A stretch of DNA of 64,000 nucleotides. It comes from Diplodia intermedia. Taxonomy: Eukaryota; Ascomycota; Dothideomycetes; Botryosphaeriales; Botryosphaeriaceae. Positions 45,199 to 56,300 of this stretch are shown one piece after another (positions within the stretch are counted from its first letter, which is position 1; every line of letters starts with the position of its first letter). Location of the stretch: the NCBI GenBank assembly GCA_021495925.1, contig JAKEKT010000035.1, forward strand, positions 124,001-188,000, written 5' to 3'. Below the pieces are notes generated by a model. The model was not told where the DNA came from, did not search any database, and saw only the letters and a program-made list of their open reading frames with translations. The position numbers and the translations under genes were made by a program.

Positions 45199-45999
45199 GG
45201 CGCACTGACGTTTGTATGTATATAGCGAGTGATCTTAGAAAGGATCGTTAAGTCGGGGCGGGATCTCGGCGAACGGAACGGGCCCTGGCGAGCTTTATAG
45301 ATTGCAAGCGAGTGTATTGAGCGAGGCGTTTATGGTGCTCCAAACGATTGGCGCGGACCGAGTCAGCATGAAGAGAGACGGTAGCTGGGAGTGCCCCGTT
45401 TATATACACTGTTTTGGAAAAGGAGCTACCCACGTGCTACGCTATATGGCGCCCTGGACGGACAAGGTGGAGTAAGCGATGCACCAAGCACGGTTTGGGA
45501 AGGCAGCTTCAGTTGTTTGCCTATCTTAGCCTTATACAGGCGATTGCCGAGACGGCATTTGATATTCGGATCGACACAGTTTCAGGAAATGACAAGGATG
45601 TAGCTGTCGGCTCCGCCCCGGAGTTGTCAACTTTCTTTCTCCGATCTGTAGTTCAGCTAGCATCCAGTAATGAAATCCGTATGGCCAGCGCCTTGACATG
45701 TCCGTGATCTTTGTGCCATGTACCCCGGGACTTGACTCCATGCTTGACTTTGTAGATGAATTCAGCCATGCCGACGCCTTTGTTTTAAATGGTAGTTGCT
45801 GGTGTTCAGCCAATAGACGACCCGAATCGGTCTGTTTAGGCCGACCACCGCATGACGACAATCCTGCCTCGCTCCGTCCCGCGTCAACACGGATCACATC
45901 TTGGGAGAGCTTGGCATATCACTATCCTTTATAGGCTAACTACGGGCATTCCGGAACTCCTTCAGCCCACAAACAGTCTTCCCTAAACCATCTACTTGG

Positions 46000-46142
46000 C
46001 ACAGCAGGCGACAGAATGATCGAGCTCTATCGACGACGATACCACTCCTATTAGATGTGTAGCTGAATCCAATGTCTGGACGCATTGAGATATCCCTGTG
46101 AGGCCGACGCGAGTAGGCTCAATTAGTGTGTCGCCTGCTATG
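46000..46142 (+). mobile_element. Short intact MITE, 143 bp, with TIRs and 4-bp target duplication
   Basis: Ends CACAGCAGGCGACAGAATGA and GTGTCGCCTGCTATG form terminal inverted repeats with a CAGGCGACA core. Both flanks are TTGG (45996-45999 and 46143-46146), a 4-bp target-site duplication. The interior contains GAATCCAATGTCTGGACGCAT, related to the inner arms of the other copies. A shorter subfamily than 19468-19662. Confidence 0.85.
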
Positions 46143-46626
46143 TTGGGGCGTTTCGGGCCATTCAGGAGTCGAGGACCAACCACAATCCCGGATCATAGCA
46201 GTTGAAGCTCACCCGTTGCTCCCGTTTTGCTTCAGCCTTGCTTCGAGATTGCGATGGACGTGCGGCTGCAAGCGAGGTGATGCCCAGCTATTTTCAGCCC
46301 TCATCGAACGTGGACGAACACTTTGAAAAAGCGAGCGCCGATCCAGCATCTGCGAGATTGCCATCACGTTAGTGGGCTTCGTTATGCCTTCAATGGACAT
46401 GGGAGACAGCTCAAGTCGCAGTGCTCGTGCCCCGGACGCCGTTTCAAAGCCCTGCAGCAGCCCCTGGCCACCCCCAAGCCGCTTCCGTCAAGCGAACAGC
46501 CCGCCACGTGCCTCCCAGCTGCCCCGGGCCCCACCGCCCCCCGACGTCGTCCCGAAGGCGCATAAAGAGAGCGTCCGCGCCCCCGCGGGACGCCGCAGCA
46601 AAAAATCTTCACCACCCACGCACCCG

Positions 46627-46634
46627 CAAAAAAG
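46627..46634 (-). terminator. Pol III terminator of tRNA-Lys
   Basis: A run of six T on the minus strand, 16-22 bp beyond the tRNA 3' end, fits an RNA polymerase III terminator. Confidence 0.7.
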
Positions 46635-46649
46635 ATGTGTCAGGAATTG

Positions 46650-46738
46650 AGCCCAACGCGGGGATTGAACCCGCAGCCTTGAGATAGCGCTCCAGAGAGG
46701 CTAAGAGTCTCACGCTCTACCGATTGAGCTAGCCGGGC
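46650..46738 (-). tRNA. tRNA-Lys(CTT) with a 16-nt intron
   Basis: The acceptor stem pairs GCCCGGC with GTTGGGC, and discriminator T follows. The A box is TAGCTCAATCGGTAGAGC (D arm) and the B box GCGGGTTCAATCCCCGC (T arm) is intact. The anticodon loop is ACTCTTA, with a 16-nt intron (GCCTCTCTGGAGCGCT) inserted one base 3' of the anticodon, the canonical position. Mature anticodon CTT reads AAG. Confidence 0.93.
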
Positions 46739-47717
46739 GGCTGGTGAGAGAAACTCGGACGAGTTCCTCGGCGGTGGATGAGAGGGGGGCGGCCACCCGC
46801 GGTTATATATGGGAGAAACGCCTCAGGCACGCTCTCAGGATGCTCTCTGGCACTGGAGATGTAGGAGAATTCCTTTACAGAGCGCGTGGCTGCGTGGTGG
46901 GGGTGTGGGTGACCGAGCAAAATTTTTATGCTCGATTACCGGATCGGGACTAGCGCGAAATTCACTGGAACCATGGCTTGCAGTAAAAGTGACCACAATC
47001 ACTTCTACTTCGCCGTGATACTGCACACGAAGAAAAGCTGTCTGAATGTACATCTTCGTCCGGACAATTGCTTCAACTGCCCCAAGTACATTGCGGGACA
47101 CGGGAGACTCGAATTGACGTCCTTTACAAGCCACTTTGTGGGTAGGTAGGGGCACGTGATTGTGGATCGCAGACTGCCCTCCAATAATTTCGAGTACAAA
47201 ATCAACAGATGAAAGAGGCTCGATTATCACCATCGGACTTCTGAAATGCGTGATGAGGCATTGGTGGCTGCCACGCTTATCGGAGGACCGGAGAGGGCTT
47301 GGGGTCGTACACGGGAGAAAAACACGCAAAGGGCCAACAATTAAATTCGTCAATTCGCTTACGCCAATCGTGCAGTAGCCTTCCAGATGCGTACATGATA
47401 AAGCAAGGGCTTGAGGAATCGATCCGATCCAATCCTGCAATCCCGATCCCTGCTATCGTGCACCCCCGCACCTCAACGTCGCTCGGGTATTTAGCGCGGC
47501 CCAGCACCACTCGATAAAGCCCAGCCGCGCCCACCTCTTCCCATCCTCCGATAAAGTCGACATCCATCTCCACATTGATCTCAGGCAAGCACAAGGGAAC
47601 AACAATGAGCGGAATCAAACAAAAGAAAGAAAGAGAAGGGTATCATACAGGTAAACATGGAAAAGAGAGTGTAGTAACGCCACGAAGAACAAGAAAAAGA
47701 AAAGAGCAAGGAACCTA
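46739..47717. other. Intergenic region
   Basis: No gene supported. A 41-bp fragment at 47040-47080 (CTTCGTCCGGACAATTGCTT and flanks) resembles an inner arm of the MITE family. Confidence 0.5.
47040..47080 (+). mobile_element. Possible MITE inner-arm fragment
   Basis: CTTCGTCCGGACAATTGCTT then CAACTGCC resembles the arm ACGTCCGGAT...TTCAACTGCC of the intact copy. Terminal repeats are absent, so this is tentative. Confidence 0.35.
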
Positions 47718-48368
47718 TCACCACGCGCGTCCCGTCGGCTCCAACCCCACCATGGCGCCCGGGTAGTCGTTCTCGTGGCCGTAACGCTGATACCAAGTGT
47801 CGACCCACTTCTTCGCCTCGTCCTTGGACATGCGGTGCACCTCCTGGACGTGCTGCTTCAGCGTGGTGCGCCGCCCGAACGGCCGCGGCGCGCACAGGTA
47901 GCAGTGGAACTCGCGGCCGCCGCCGCCGAACCGGCACGTCCTGCTCTCGCGCCGATGCCGATCGAACGTGTACTTGGAGCCGTACTGCCTGCCGCAGCAC
48001 CGTAGGTTCTCGCTGTTGTCTGCCGACGGGTTCCCCGACTGCGGCGGCGAAGCCCGAGCTGGTCGTGCGACGTGCGGACGGTGGAGGGTTGCGGCGCGCG
48101 GCTGTTCGGGCGAAGGAAAGCCGGTGGATGAGGGAGGGGAGGGATAAGGCGCCCGTGCGGGGGGGTTGATGATGGTGGGGTCGTTGAGGTGGGGATGAGA
48201 GCTGTAGTGGATGCCGGATTGGGACGGGCCGCCGGAAGCTGTAGGGTCGAAAGCGTCGGCATGGGCCTCCAAAAGGCTGCCATCCCACTTTGGCGCGTAC
48301 TGTTTGAGAAGGTTGTCGTGGCCATGGTTGGCGTTGGAGGTAGGGCGAGGGTAGGTGTGAGGAGGCAT
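47718..48368 (-). CDS. C2H2 zinc-finger protein, putative transcription factor
   Basis: Single exon, 216 aa from the ATG at 48368 (MPPHTYPRP); the frame is open further upstream but without an ATG. The first two thirds are Pro/Ser-rich and disordered. The C-terminal third has an atypical Cys-rich finger (CCGRQYGSKYTFDRHRRESRTC) and a canonical C2H2 finger (FHCYLCAPRPFGRRTTLKQH, then HxxxxH spacing to EVH). The pair with a short GGGG linker resembles fungal C2H2 factors of unknown target. A helical segment (KDEAKKWVDTWYQRY) follows. DNA binding is inferred; nothing in the neighbourhood suggests its regulon. Confidence 0.75.
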   Translation of the reverse strand: MPPHTYPRPTSNANHGHDNLLKQYAPKWDGSLLEAHADAFDPTASGGPSQSGIHYSSHPHLNDPTIINPPARAPYPSPPSSTGFPSPEQPRAATLHRPHVARPARASPPQSGNPSADNSENLRCCGRQYGSKYTFDRHRRESRTCRFGGGGREFHCYLCAPRPFGRRTTLKQHVQEVHRMSKDEAKKWVDTWYQRYGHENDYPGAMVGLEPTGRAW

Positions 48369-50386
48369 GGTTTCTTCAGGAAAGTGCTTATACAGCGTAG
48401 GTGATATGGTCGGTTTGCAACAAGTATCGCAACGCTCAAGGCACTGATTTGAGCAGCCAGAGAAGACGGTTTGATGCGGAATCTCTTTCGCCGGCCATTC
48501 TGCCCAGCTAAAATACGTCTCTCGACGCCCGACATGTTCGCGCAAAAGGGCAAAGTGCGCAGTCTGGAGCTACGAGCATACAGAGAAACCAGCAGTAGTG
48601 TCGAGGAAAACCACGAAAAGGACTCGCGGGGTGCGGTTATTGGACCGACGAGGGCGGTCGTGACGACAAGTCGGAGGGCGCAGAAGGGCGACAGCCAGGA
48701 TTGCGTCGCATGTGGTCGCGCGAGGGCGATATTGCGCAGCGGCTCAATCATGAAGGGCGATGGCAAGGCGGATTTTGGGGGAGAAAGGAGCCGGGTAAGG
48801 CGCAAATCGGGTGGCGCTGGTTTTTGGATGATGGGGCTTCGTGAGCATTTGCGCGTTGATTCGTGTGAGGTGTCGTTGATGGGGACCGGGGCGGAGTTGA
48901 AGGTGCGGAGGGCGTCAGGGCGCGGGTTCCCGAAAAACCAACAGCTCGCAAGCGAGGCCACTGAAGGCCTGCACTGCCAATCCTCCGGCTCTTGCTCCAG
49001 CACAGCATCTCTCGTTTCAGTCCTCGATCGACTGTCATGTGCGGGGAGTGGCGGCTCCGGGTGATGGGAAACGGTTGCCCTGTTTGCGAGAAAGGGCGGG
49101 CATCGGGGCCGTCGGCGCAGGCTGCAGCAAGCAAAAGTCTGGCAAGCTGGCGACCATTCGTAAGAAACACCTCGGCTAGAAGGGGGCTCAATGGTGGAGT
49201 CCCTCCGACTTCTTTATACCAAGGCTAACGATGCGGCTCTTGAGCGGTCGTACATATGGCTCTCCACAAACTCCACCGGTTGGCAATTTCAACCCTAATC
49301 GTGAACGAAACCGCCGAAGAGGCCGCATTCACCATATGCGTGGCTTGCCGACGGTCGGCGAGGCCAGGGCGAAAGGCTGTCTGTCCAATGCCAGTAGTGC
49401 GCACCTGCGTGAGAGGCCGCCACACGCCTACCGGTGCCGCTTCGCAACACCTCACCATGTCGTAGATCGAGAGGGAATGCTATGCGTAGGGACTGACCGG
49501 TCAACGCTTTCCGAGTAACCATCAATCGTGGAAAGAATAATAACGTCTTCCATCTAGACGTTGTTCGCCCGCCCTGATTGGTCGACACGGCGGGAAACCT
49601 GCATTAGCGCAGCCACATCGATAGGCCATTTGAGCCGCCTCGCCCTTCACGCACACATCACACTAAGCCGACTATCCGACGTGGGTTTTCTGCACGACCA
49701 TCCATCGAAGCTCCGCCCTCCGGTCATGCACAACAAACCAGATCAGGCACCCAGATGCAGCCTCACGAACCGTTGCACGCGAAGAGCCTCATCCCCAAGG
49801 CAGCCGTCTGCCGCACAAGTCGGGCAACAAGCTGACGTGGTGGAGGGGAGGCTGCGCTCGGGACACCCCGCCCACTTGCATGCATCTAGGTGCTGCCACT
49901 TTCCTCTCATCTGTTCATTATTTCCGCTCTTCTGTTCTCCATATCGAACTACTCTAACATTTTTCACCGCCTCCCATCATCATCATCTGCTCCATGCCCC
50001 TAGCTAGCTAGATCTGCAGCCAGAGAAGCGAAAATAGTCGTGGTAGTAGTAGAAGTAGTAAGCAAAAAGAAGAAGGGAAAGGCCCTAATCCACAAATATG
50101 CGCCCATCAATGCATGTGTTGTGCTCAGCCCGTCTGATCCTTGAAAGAGGAAGAAGATTGAAGTGGAAGAAAGAGAAGGAAAAAAAAAAAGTGAAGTCGA
50201 CAAGGAAGACGAAAGCCACATCAAGAGTATGACAGGCCGGAAACCCCCAGTGAGAAGAATAAAGAAAAGCCAACACATTCTTTTGAACCTTGCATCGCTC
50301 GCCCGAAATCGCTATCCTGCCTCGCAAGAATGCCATTGCCCATGATGCCTTCCGGTGAGCAGAAAGAGAATCAAATCAAATCGAAA
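48369..50386. other. Intergenic region between the zinc-finger gene and THO2
   Basis: 2 kb without a supported gene. Open frames on both strands at 48471-49191 lack features and overlap each other, so they are likely leader or chance. A TAG/GTA microsatellite lies near 50039-50060. Confidence 0.5.
50039..50060. repeat. TAG/GTA microsatellite
   Basis: GTGGTAGTAGTAGAAGTAGTAAG-type imperfect trinucleotide run. Confidence 0.6.
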
Positions 50387-53300
50387 TCACGCCCTCTCTC
50401 CCCTGCCGCCACCATCCCTCTCGTCCCCACCCCTGCCCCTCCTCGGCCTTTTGCTGCTGCCGCCTCCAGAACCACCACTGCCACCACCACCGCCGCCGGT
50501 TTCCGCACCAGCGTGCGGTCCACCATCCGCGTCTCCGCCGCCCCTGTTCCTCTTCCTGTCCCTCGACTCCCTCGGCTCCCTCTCGGAGCCGGTACCACCA
50601 CCACGACTCTCCCTGCTCTCCCTGCCTTCACGGGGCTCGCGAAGCTCGCGCGGCTCTCTGCTCCTGCCGCTGCCATCACCAGGCCCGTTGCGCATGCTGC
50701 GTCCGCTGCCGCCACCTTCTCCGTTCGGTGGTCCTCCGTATGGTCCACTGGGCATGCCACCGCCGCCGCCGTCGTGATGCTCGCTGCCGCCACCCCATCC
50801 ACCGCCCTCGCTGCCGCGCATGCTCCTCCTGCTGTCGCGATGATGGCCGCTGCTGCTGCCACCCTCCCTCTCATCGCTGCCGCCACCTCTTCCGCTGCGC
50901 CTGCTGCTGCTCTCTCTCGGCGCCATGTGAGACGACGACGGTGCCATGGGCGGCCCAACGTCCGTCATCGAAGACGATGGTGGTCCACCACGCTTGGAAT
51001 CTTCCGCCCCGCTGCGGCGCGACGACGATTCCCGTGGGCTGGTCGACCGATGACGACCGGAGCGGCGCTCGCTGCGTTCGCCGCGACGTCCACCGCGATG
51101 GTCACGGTCGTCTCCAGCTGGAGGGAGATCTCCCCCGCCACCGCTGCCGCCAGGTCCTCTGGGTAAGAGGTCGGGCCGTCCGTCGCCACCGCGAGGCGGC
51201 GCATCCAGATGAGGTGGAATCGGCGTGCTAGGTTGGGAAGCCGCGGGCGAGTTTGTGCTGCCAGGACGTCCGCCGCCGGCGCGACCGCGGATCGAAGCAC
51301 CGCGATCCGAGGACGAGGGTCCGGTGTCGTTGCGGTAGCCACTGGGCGAGCTGTTGCTCTGCTGGAGCATGTTGTTGATGCCGGCGAAGCGCTTATCTTC
51401 ATGGCGACGCTCCGAGGATGATGCTGGCCCGGTGGGAGGGTTACGGGCGTTTGCCATTGGGAAGTCGGAACCGCTGGCAGACGGCTGTTGTCTATGGGAT
51501 CCGCGAGGCCCGGATGGAGGAGGGAATGAAGAGGGTGGGGCGGGCATGTCGTTTTGTGCACCAGGAATCTGTCTCAAGCGGTCGGGATGAATGCCCGCCG
51601 TGTCAGGGCCGTCGCCCGATGGCGTTGGAGGGCCGTGGTCGAACGAGTCCCGATGACCCCTTCTATCAGCATTAGGCCCTAGAGGGGGGCCGCGCTCGCT
51701 GATAGGAGACTGAGGAACCGAGCCGGGCTGGTTCCTGCCACGACCGGCCCCACCCCTGCCTCGAGGGCCAGAGGGCGCATCTGGAGCATTGAGGCGACCG
51801 TAGCTCGGATCAGAAGAGCGCGATGGCATAAAGTCCTGGTTGAGACGGCCGTGATTCGGATCCGCCGGAGGCGGTCGTGGGGCCGAAGGTTCGAAGAGCT
51901 CCCTTCCACCACGGGATGCCGAAGGCCCGGGGTACTCACTTCTGCTTGGACGGTCGCTGCGGGGTCCAGTGGGTGGGATCGAGTTAGGATCATCTCGGCG
52001 ATCACGGCTGGACGGGTAAGTGGGAGGCAGCCTATCTTGGCCGGAAGGTACGCGCTCTTCGCGGTAGTCGTCGCGAGGAGGGAATGCTGGCGGGCGCTCG
52101 TCCACACGTCGAGGAGAATGAGGCCTTGAGCCTCTGTCGCGACGACTGTCCCTTTCGGGACCAAATCTCTCAGGACGACGCGGTCCAACATCGGCATCGA
52201 TTAGAGCCGCACGGTCTGGGTTCATGGCGGTGCGATCTGCGGGTCCAGATGGTCTGTCAGGAAGCTGGCCTGGGGGCCCGCGTTCGCCAAATCTGCCTGC
52301 ACGATCGGGGTGTTGGTACGGGCCTGCAGAGGGCGGGGGCATCGGCCCAGACTGCCAGCTGCGTCCATCTCCAGGCTGGCTCTGCTGGTCGTATGGAGGA
52401 CGGCCGCGCTGACCATCACTAGGCGAGTCAAAAGGCCTGCTCCGCGAAGAAGGTTCGGTCCACTGCGGAGGCGCTCTCACACCTTGGCGAGCGTCTCGCG
52501 GGGGCGGCCGCCCCCGATCATCCTCCCACACTTCCCTGGGTCCTTGCCATTGAGGATCACGGCGGTCTCGGTCCATGTGAGTCGAGCCTGGACTCCTGCT
52601 ACGGGGTCGGCGACCCAAAGATCCATCCCTTGTCCGATCAGGGAAGTCTCGAGGCATATCTCCCGGGCGCTCAAGACGGCCGTAGTCATGATTAGGCGGA
52701 CCACGTCCATCGTGTCTTGGTGGACGATCTTGTCTGTCACCCATACGACCCCTTGCGGGCTGCGTGTCAGGCCGGTTTGGAAGGGCATGGGGCAGACGTC
52801 CGCCAGCTGTACTAGGCGGCGGGCCCCTTCCCGTATCCGGGCGTGACGGACCTTGGCCATGTGAAGGAACAGGGGTCGAGGGTTTGGAGTCCGTGTGAGG
52901 TCCTCTGCTCGGAAGCTGCGATGACGACGGCCCAGGTGTGCTGGCCTTTGAATCCAAAGCCCTGTCCCTCTCTCCTCCGGCCACCGAAACCGTTACTTGA
53001 TCGGTCCTGTCCTTCACATCGCCGATCTCACCATCTTCGGCGTCCTTTTCACCCTTCATGCCATTTGGTGTGACGCCATTGCTGCCGGATTGTCAGATAT
53101 GTCAAGATTCGAATGCGCTATGGCGAGAGCGAAGGCAACTTACGATTGTTGAGTGGGCTTGAATTCCGTAGCGGACGCGTTGAGCTTAGCCTGACCAGGC
53201 TGCGGCGTGCTCGCACCCTCGGTAGTAGCGCGACTGTTGGGCTTCTGTGGCGCGTTTGGGTCGGCCTGCTCATCATTAATCACATTGTAACGATCCAGTG

Positions 53301-56300
53301 ACGGGTCGTAGGTTGGACCCACCAGCTTGAAAGCCTGAGGGAGCATCCACTCGCCCTCCTTCTTCTTGAGATCACCAATGAGCGATGCTGCCGCCAGCTT
53401 CAAGTCGCCTCTGGGGTCCTCCCTCGACAGCTTCACGATGCACTCAAGCTGTTGCTTGCCCATGAAGTTGATACGAGGGAAGTTGTGAGAGATGACCTTG
53501 AGGAGGATGATGGCGTTGCGAATATGCATGTACTCGCCGCCGGAAAGACAAGCCTTCAGAGCATTGTTGATGCTGACATGCCACTTGTAGAGCAGGCGCC
53601 GGAAATCTTCGTAGGTGAGGAAGACTTCTGGTTGCCTATCCTCATTGAACTTGCGACCGAAGCCAGGAAGGTCCTTCTTGGCGCCGTAGGCTGTTCTCTC
53701 GTAGATTGCCGAGTCGGCATGCCACTTGCCAAGCTCTAGAAGAAGCAGGTTCAAGAAATGACCCAGATTGCTAACTTCGTGAGGGGTGCAAATGAAGATG
53801 AGCGACGTTAGCTGCTTCTCCCTCAGAATACGATCGATCAGGAACATCGTGCGGAAACCAGGAGTACCGGCGCCGTGGAGGTAGATGAGCATCTTGAAGA
53901 CGTACTGCGCATCGAACTGCGAGAGGATCAGACGGGGAAGGAAACATTCCTGGATGATGTAGTCGTGAAGGGCTGGGCTCATGGTGAGCTTGTGAGTAGC
54001 GAACCAGTGGGCCTTTTCTTTCTGAAGGCGAGCGCGGACCATTGAGTATGTTTGCACCTGGACCTTCATCTCAGCCCTTAAACGATCTTGAAGATCATTT
54101 AGTTCCTTCTTCTTCGCATCCCTCTTCTTGATCCCTGCAACAGACACATCTGATCGGTCTGAAACGACGGCGGTGATCTTCTTTTGCAGGTTCTTAATCT
54201 CGTCTTCGTAAACCTGAGTAGGAACAGACATGTCGTTGAGAGAGAGTTGCCAGAAAGTCGCGTAGAAAGAAAGGCTCATCTTGTCCTCAAAGCCCTCGGG
54301 TAGAGCCGTCCTCAGCCTGTCCATTAGGTCTTTGATCGCGGGAGGCGTGGTCTCTTCCACGGTCGGAGGCGCTGGCGTGGATGGTACAGGTGTCGGAGCG
54401 CTGATAGTAGCTTCTTCTTTCTCTCCTGCTTCCTCCTTGATGGCCGCCTCTCCCTTGACCTCTTCGTTCTTCTCAGCACCCGCCTCTTGGCCGTTTTCAG
54501 GAGCATCCGCCATGTCGACATCTCCGTTCGCTGTCGGCTTCCTTTGCTCTTCGTTCTTTGACTCTTCCTTCGTGTCCTCTTTGGCCTTTTCCTGTTCATC
54601 CCTTTGCTTCTTCTCTTCTTCTGCCGCCGCCAAGTCGTCCAAAACAGCTTGCGAAAGGCTCTGTCTGGAAACTGCAAATGCAATATTCGCATCGATACCG
54701 AACTCCGACATAAGGGAAACGACGTCAGGAATCGCTGCGTCGAAATCCTTGACGGCGAGGTTAGACCTAAGAGCTTCGAGGTACTGGAAGAAGATCCTAG
54801 TAAGCCTATCCATGTTCACCCCGACAACCTTCAGGGGCGCGTCAGCGATTAGCTCAGAATGAGGGAACAGCTGGCGCTCCTGCGCGATAGCAATGAGCAA
54901 CTGTCCGGCCAGGCCTGGCTCGACCAGAGCTCTCAACAGTCGCTTCGCAGGTCCCTTGAAGCCGGGCTGGTTCCGAAAGTCCTGGATTTGCTCCAGAATC
55001 TGAGCTTGAAGAAGGTCGCCACCGGCCATGCCTTGCAGCTGGTTGTCCGTGAATGTAGGCTCGACAGGAATACCAGTCATTTGCGTCATGATCTGCTCCA
55101 AAACATCCAAGTCGGTGGTATTGCCGTTCTTCAGCTGATATGTCACGTACTGGAGGATTGGCGTGGCGTTCATGACAGTGTAGCGCTTGAAGACGCTGCC
55201 TGCGAAGAAAGAGAGGGACTGCAGCCAGCGGCTGGTGAGCATGCCGTCGTCTTGTTGACGGGAGCGGCCCTTTCCACCAAGAGAGCTCATAAGAGACCAT
55301 GTCAGGACATCGTAGCCGAGGTAGGTGAAGTACCGGCCGCACTCCACAATGACTTGAACAAGGTTATCGTAGGACTCGATCTGGTTCAGAGCAACCTTGA
55401 AGACGATACCCGGAGATGCATAAGCAACCTTCGCAAGTGCTCTTGCCATCTGCTTTGTGTTGGTCTTGCTGATGCGCTTCAATACGTCTTTCGTCTCCGC
55501 GGTTGATTGGTCGAAGGCCGACTTGATGTCAGGTGATCTCGAGGTCTGCCCAGTGTACCATTCCGCATAAATGGAGTACCGAGTGGATGTGGAGAAGAGC
55601 TTCAACAAATCGAAGACTTCGTTAACGACGCCAGGATTGGCCTTCGTCAAGCTGAGGGCCGGAACCAATAGTCTCTTCGAGAGGTCAATCCAGCGGGTGT
55701 AGTTCGCGTCTGAATCGTCCTTCGCCAAGCTCCATTTGCCGATACGTGCCAGCTTCGTCAGTAGGGCAGGGTCTTGACCAATCTTGACTCCAGAGAAGTT
55801 GAGGAAAGAGCTGCAGAGAAGGAAAACATCATCGACCGTCTGGCAGATGGGGACGTTGTTCGACCAATCTTCCCAATAGAACCGGTAGTCGACTATCTGC
55901 GAGTCGTTGTGAGAGCCCTGCTTCTCGACCGAAGCCCAGCGCAACGTCCTGCGAGGTGGGGGGTCGGTACTCTTCAGTTCCCCCTTCTCAGCTCCGCCCT
56001 TCTCGACTTCCGCCTTCTTCACAAGCCTGACTTGGTCATGACCTTGCATGGGGCGTAGGGCGTTATAGACCTTGTGGATACTGTGGTGCAATATCCGGTG
56101 AATGTACTCCGGCAAGTCAGGGTGAACATCCATCAGCCAAGGAAACTTTCCAAGGATGTAGAGAGATTCTGGAATGGCGCCGATGCAAAGCAAACTCTTA
56201 AGCAGGGCAATCTTCTGGTCCGTGGGCTCGCCCAACAGCTCTTCCTTCGTCATCTCCTCAGGCTTGTCAGATTTTGGTGTGCCGGCCTTGTCTTCCGGTT

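Larger units (their letters stand above)
45199..46649. other. Intergenic region with an intact MITE
   Basis: Contains the upstream region of the second NLP gene and an intact MITE at 46000-46142. No other gene is supported. Confidence 0.55.

Noticed and set aside
47858..49003. 381-codon minus-strand frame overlapping the zinc-finger gene
   Set aside because: Out of frame with the zinc fingers and starts with GTG; shadow plus leader.
48471..49064. 197-codon plus-strand frame
   Set aside because: No recognisable domain, overlaps the presumed zinc-finger promoter.
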